6,956 nucleotides of DNA from positions 1-6,956 of the forward strand of contig DLGM01000106.1 in the NCBI GenBank assembly GCA_002482705.1, in the 5' to 3' direction. This stretch comes from Cyanobacteria bacterium UBA7694. GTDB lineage: Bacteria > Cyanobacteriota > Sericytochromatia > UBA7694. Positions 5,220 through 6,956 of the stretch are shown piece after piece. The position numbers were made by a program, and so were the translations under genes. Each line of letters starts with the position of its first letter. Within the stretch, counting starts at the first letter, position 1. Below the pieces are notes generated by a model that saw only the letters and a program-made list of their open reading frames with translations, had not been told where the DNA came from and made no database searches.

Positions 5220-6110
5220 GTGAAATACGCAGTTTGGCTCATCCCGCTTCTTTTGTTCGCCTGTGCAGAACCCGTTTTGAATTCGCCAGCGAGCCCTGAG
5301 GCCTCTCCCTCAGGCGCGGCCACGGCCCATGATGGCCGCTTGAGCGGGTTGGTTCGCGATCGTGAAAGTGGTGCCCTCCTGGCCAACTTGACTGTGCGCC
5401 TGGATGACCAAAGTGTCGTCACGGATGCTCAGGGCTTTTACCGCTTTGAAAATGTCCCTGCGGGTGAACTCAAGCTGATTGTGGCTGCGCCAGGTTACAG
5501 CCCCTATACCGATACGCTGACCTTTAACGGGGGCCGTCAGGTGCGGGATATCACCCTTGGGGCGACGGGAGCGGCCAGCCTCTCCCCTTCTGGCAGCCCC
5601 CAACCGGAGGTTTCAGCGACCCCGATCTTTTTACCCGACCCGGATGTTTCTGCTCAGCCAAACCCGACCTCTTCTCCAACGGCCACACCCCATCCGACGC
5701 CGACACCGACTCCCACGCCTGTGCCGAGTCCCACTGCAACTCCGGCTTATGATCCCCTGATCGACGAAGTGAAAACCTCTGAGCTATTTGTCAAGCGAGA
5801 TGGCGATCGCTTAGAGCTGACCCTGAGTTTGCAGCGCAACCTCAATGGGCCGCCGGTGCCTTGGCAGTGGGGCAGTGTGCGGGTCAGTTATACGCTGGGC
5901 AAGCCCCTGGGTAGCCCGGCTGAATTGGACAACTCTGAACCCCTGCAAGGGGGCAGTGGCAGTACCCAGTTACCCCGTTCCCAAGAGAATTATTTCCCGG
6001 TGTTTGTCAGCCCGACCGAATTGGATGAATATGTCTTTGTGTATTATGAGGTGACGTTGCCCGGTGGGCGCATGTTATCTCCGGTGCGAGCGGCTTATCG
6101 GATCAATTAG
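5220..6110 (+). CDS. lipoprotein with carboxypeptidase regulatory-like domain
   Basis: A 296-residue predicted lipoprotein starting at GTG. The signal peptide ends in the lipobox LFAC (Cys15). Residues about 40-113 form a carboxypeptidase-D regulatory-like beta-sandwich: LSGLVRDRESGALLANLTVRL, then TDAQGFYRFENVPAGELKLIVAAPGY, with the typical G.v.d..tG..l..v.v and T...G.f.f..lp.G.y.l.v..pGy pattern. This domain is a structural module, common in surface and outer-membrane proteins, with no catalytic role. A Ser/Pro linker and a Thr-Pro tract (about 153-176) follow, then a C-terminal part (about 178-296) of alternating polar/hydrophobic strands that I do not recognise. The Pro/Thr tract probably spaces the C-terminal domain from the membrane anchor. 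It is transcribed away from the amidase gene and ends before the palindrome at 6120-6151. Function is unknown. Confidence 0.85.
   Translation: MKYAVWLIPLLLFACAEPVLNSPASPEASPSGAATAHDGRLSGLVRDRESGALLANLTVRLDDQSVVTDAQGFYRFENVPAGELKLIVAAPGYSPYTDTLTFNGGRQVRDITLGATGAASLSPSGSPQPEVSATPIFLPDPDVSAQPNPTSSPTATPHPTPTPTPTPVPSPTATPAYDPLIDEVKTSELFVKRDGDRLELTLSLQRNLNGPPVPWQWGSVRVSYTLGKPLGSPAELDNSEPLQGGSGSTQLPRSQENYFPVFVSPTELDEYVFVYYEVTLPGGRMLSPVRAAYRIN
5686..5752 (+). repeat. degenerate Pro-Thr codon repeat
   Basis: A tract of CCN ACN codon pairs encodes the Thr-Pro linker of the lipoprotein. Codons vary between units, so the repeat is kept at protein level and is not a slippage-prone DNA microsatellite. Confidence 0.6.
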
Positions 6111-6119
6111 GCCCAAATG

Positions 6120-6151
6120 CAACCGGGGCCAGCAATTGCTGGCCCCGGTTG
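6120..6151. terminator. perfect 32-bp palindrome between convergent genes
   Basis: Arms 6120-6133 and 6138-6151 (14 bp, GC-rich) are perfectly complementary around AATT, which is itself palindromic. It starts 9 bases after the plus-strand stop and ends 13 bases before the minus-strand stop at 6165, so it can terminate both genes. Neither side has a T-run, so it is not a textbook intrinsic terminator. Confidence 0.65.
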
Positions 6152-6164
6152 TGGATGGGGTGTT

Positions 6165-6956
6165 CTAGTCGATGACAAAGACCACTTTGGCATCACTCAG
6201 GAACGACAAGCTGGCATCAGCAGCCATCAGTTCTTGGGCGCCAGAGCCAGCCAATACGGCGACTGATTTGAGACGGCCACCGGCTTTGCTCGCTTTAATA
6301 ATCAGCGGGTTGCCACCAATGCGGCTGTTTTTCTGGGCTGAATCGAGGGTTTTGGCATAACCGACAATGCCGATATTCACGACCATATCCGGATCAACCG
6401 GACGGTTGCCAATGTAAATTTCTTTGCCATTACCATCCACAATCGAGGGGCTCATGGCCGGTTGGACACCCAGGCCGCGACAGTCGATAATCACGCCACT
6501 GTAGCGTTTACCTGATGGGCTCACCGGTTGGCTCACTTCCGGCTGACGGGGCGTGTCTGGCTGACGGGGGATATCCGGTTGGCCAATTTCAATTTGATTG
6601 GAAGTGGAGGTAGAGGTGGTGCTTTGGGTGGTCGTCGTGGTTGTTGTTGTGGTCAATTTTTTAGTCAGCACTGGTTTCATGGCTGCGGACAGGGATTCGC
6701 TGGGGCCATACATGCCCAAGGTCACATCGACCTCGACGCTGCCGTCAGAAAGATAACGCGTGTCGCCAATTTGGGCCCCTTTGATCAGAGCAGAAACCTG
6801 GGTGCGGATGACGTCGCTTTCGGTCACAAACGCGCGTACGACGGTTTCGGAGTCAACGCGGACGCCGTTGATCAGTTCGGCCAATTGGCGGTAGCCATCA
6901 GCCACGGCGGCACGGCGGGCCATCAGGCGTTTTTGGGCATCAGAACCTTTGGCGGG
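6165..6956 (-). CDS. LPP20/FlgP-like envelope protein (N-terminus beyond the window)
   Basis: The frame is open from the window's right edge to TAG at 6167-6165, giving 263 visible residues. An internal ATG at 6923 is not the true start, because the homologous region begins upstream (AQKRLMARRAAVADGYRQLAELINGV, visible residues 7-32). That segment, with SETVV, IKGAQIGDTRYLSDGSVEVDVTLGMYG (58-84), matches the LPP20 lipoprotein family, which includes the flagellar outer-membrane protein FlgP. A Thr-rich linker with nine consecutive Thr (102-110) and a QPDIPRQPDTPRQP repeat (126-139) follow. A second conserved part, YSGVIIDCRGLGVQPAMSP (152-170), GKEIY, GYAKTLDSA, NPLIIKA and AKVVFVID, is the C-terminal half that I recall from longer members of this family. 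A signal peptide is expected but lies outside the window. The thrombosis-free neighbourhood gives no flagellar context. Its role is probably structural in the outer membrane or periplasm. Confidence 0.75.
   Translation of the reverse strand, partial: PAKGSDAQKRLMARRAAVADGYRQLAELINGVRVDSETVVRAFVTESDVIRTQVSALIKGAQIGDTRYLSDGSVEVDVTLGMYGPSESLSAAMKPVLTKKLTTTTTTTTTQSTTSTSTSNQIEIGQPDIPRQPDTPRQPEVSQPVSPSGKRYSGVIIDCRGLGVQPAMSPSIVDGNGKEIYIGNRPVDPDMVVNIGIVGYAKTLDSAQKNSRIGGNPLIIKASKAGGRLKSVAVLAGSGAQELMAADASLSFLSDAKVVFVID

Noticed and set aside
5803..5810. GCGATCGC, the HIP1 octamer abundant in many cyanobacteria
   Set aside because: There is one perfect copy and one near copy (5356-5363), both inside a coding region. 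This is too few to support a cyanobacterial assignment.
6630..6656. Thr-run codons as a phase-variable microsatellite
   Set aside because: The nine Thr codons are a mix of ACC, ACA and ACG, and the repeat unit is three bases, so slippage would not shift the frame.

Overview
The window looks like chromosomal DNA of a Gram-negative (diderm) bacterium. Two proteins have clear lipoprotein signal sequences, two have Sec signal peptides, and one belongs to a lipoprotein-rich outer-membrane family. A Blc-type lipocalin, a MarC-family membrane protein and an LPP20-like protein all fit a diderm envelope. Base composition looks moderately GC-rich by eye (not counted), and most genes have Shine-Dalgarno sites. 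The lineage cannot be fixed from this sequence. No mobile element, CRISPR array, tRNA or rRNA was seen.

Layout, left to right. 3-254 (+) is the C-terminal part of a MutT/NudG-type Nudix hydrolase. A 178-base gap follows, carrying a long dyad (271-398) and a perfect 14-bp palindrome (403-416). 433-1068 (+) is a MarC-family six-helix membrane protein, followed by a strong hairpin (1080-1115). 1177-1740 (+) is an exported Blc-like lipocalin. 1788-3098 (+) is a lipoprotein with a Vps62-like domain behind a Ca-binding-type Asp loop. A strong hairpin terminator (3108-3143) separates it from two minus-strand genes: 3618-4949, a secreted Amidase_2-type peptidoglycan amidase, and 3164-3562, an unrecognised 132-residue protein. 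An AT-rich divergent spacer (4950-5219) leads to 5220-6110 (+), a lipoprotein with a carboxypeptidase-regulatory-like beta domain, a Pro/Thr linker and a beta-rich C-terminus. After a perfect 32-bp palindrome (6120-6151), 6165-6956 (-) is an LPP20/FlgP-like protein whose N-terminus lies beyond the window edge.

Taken together this is mostly an envelope neighbourhood: six of the eight genes encode exported or membrane proteins, and several carry Pro/Ser/Thr-rich linkers typical of surface or periplasmic spacers. The genes do not form one operon, since orientations switch at 3100, 4950-5219 and 6150. I see no evidence for one integrated novel system. The best leads are the atypical amidase, the Vps62-like lipoprotein, the unrecognised 132-residue protein, and the dyad upstream of marC.
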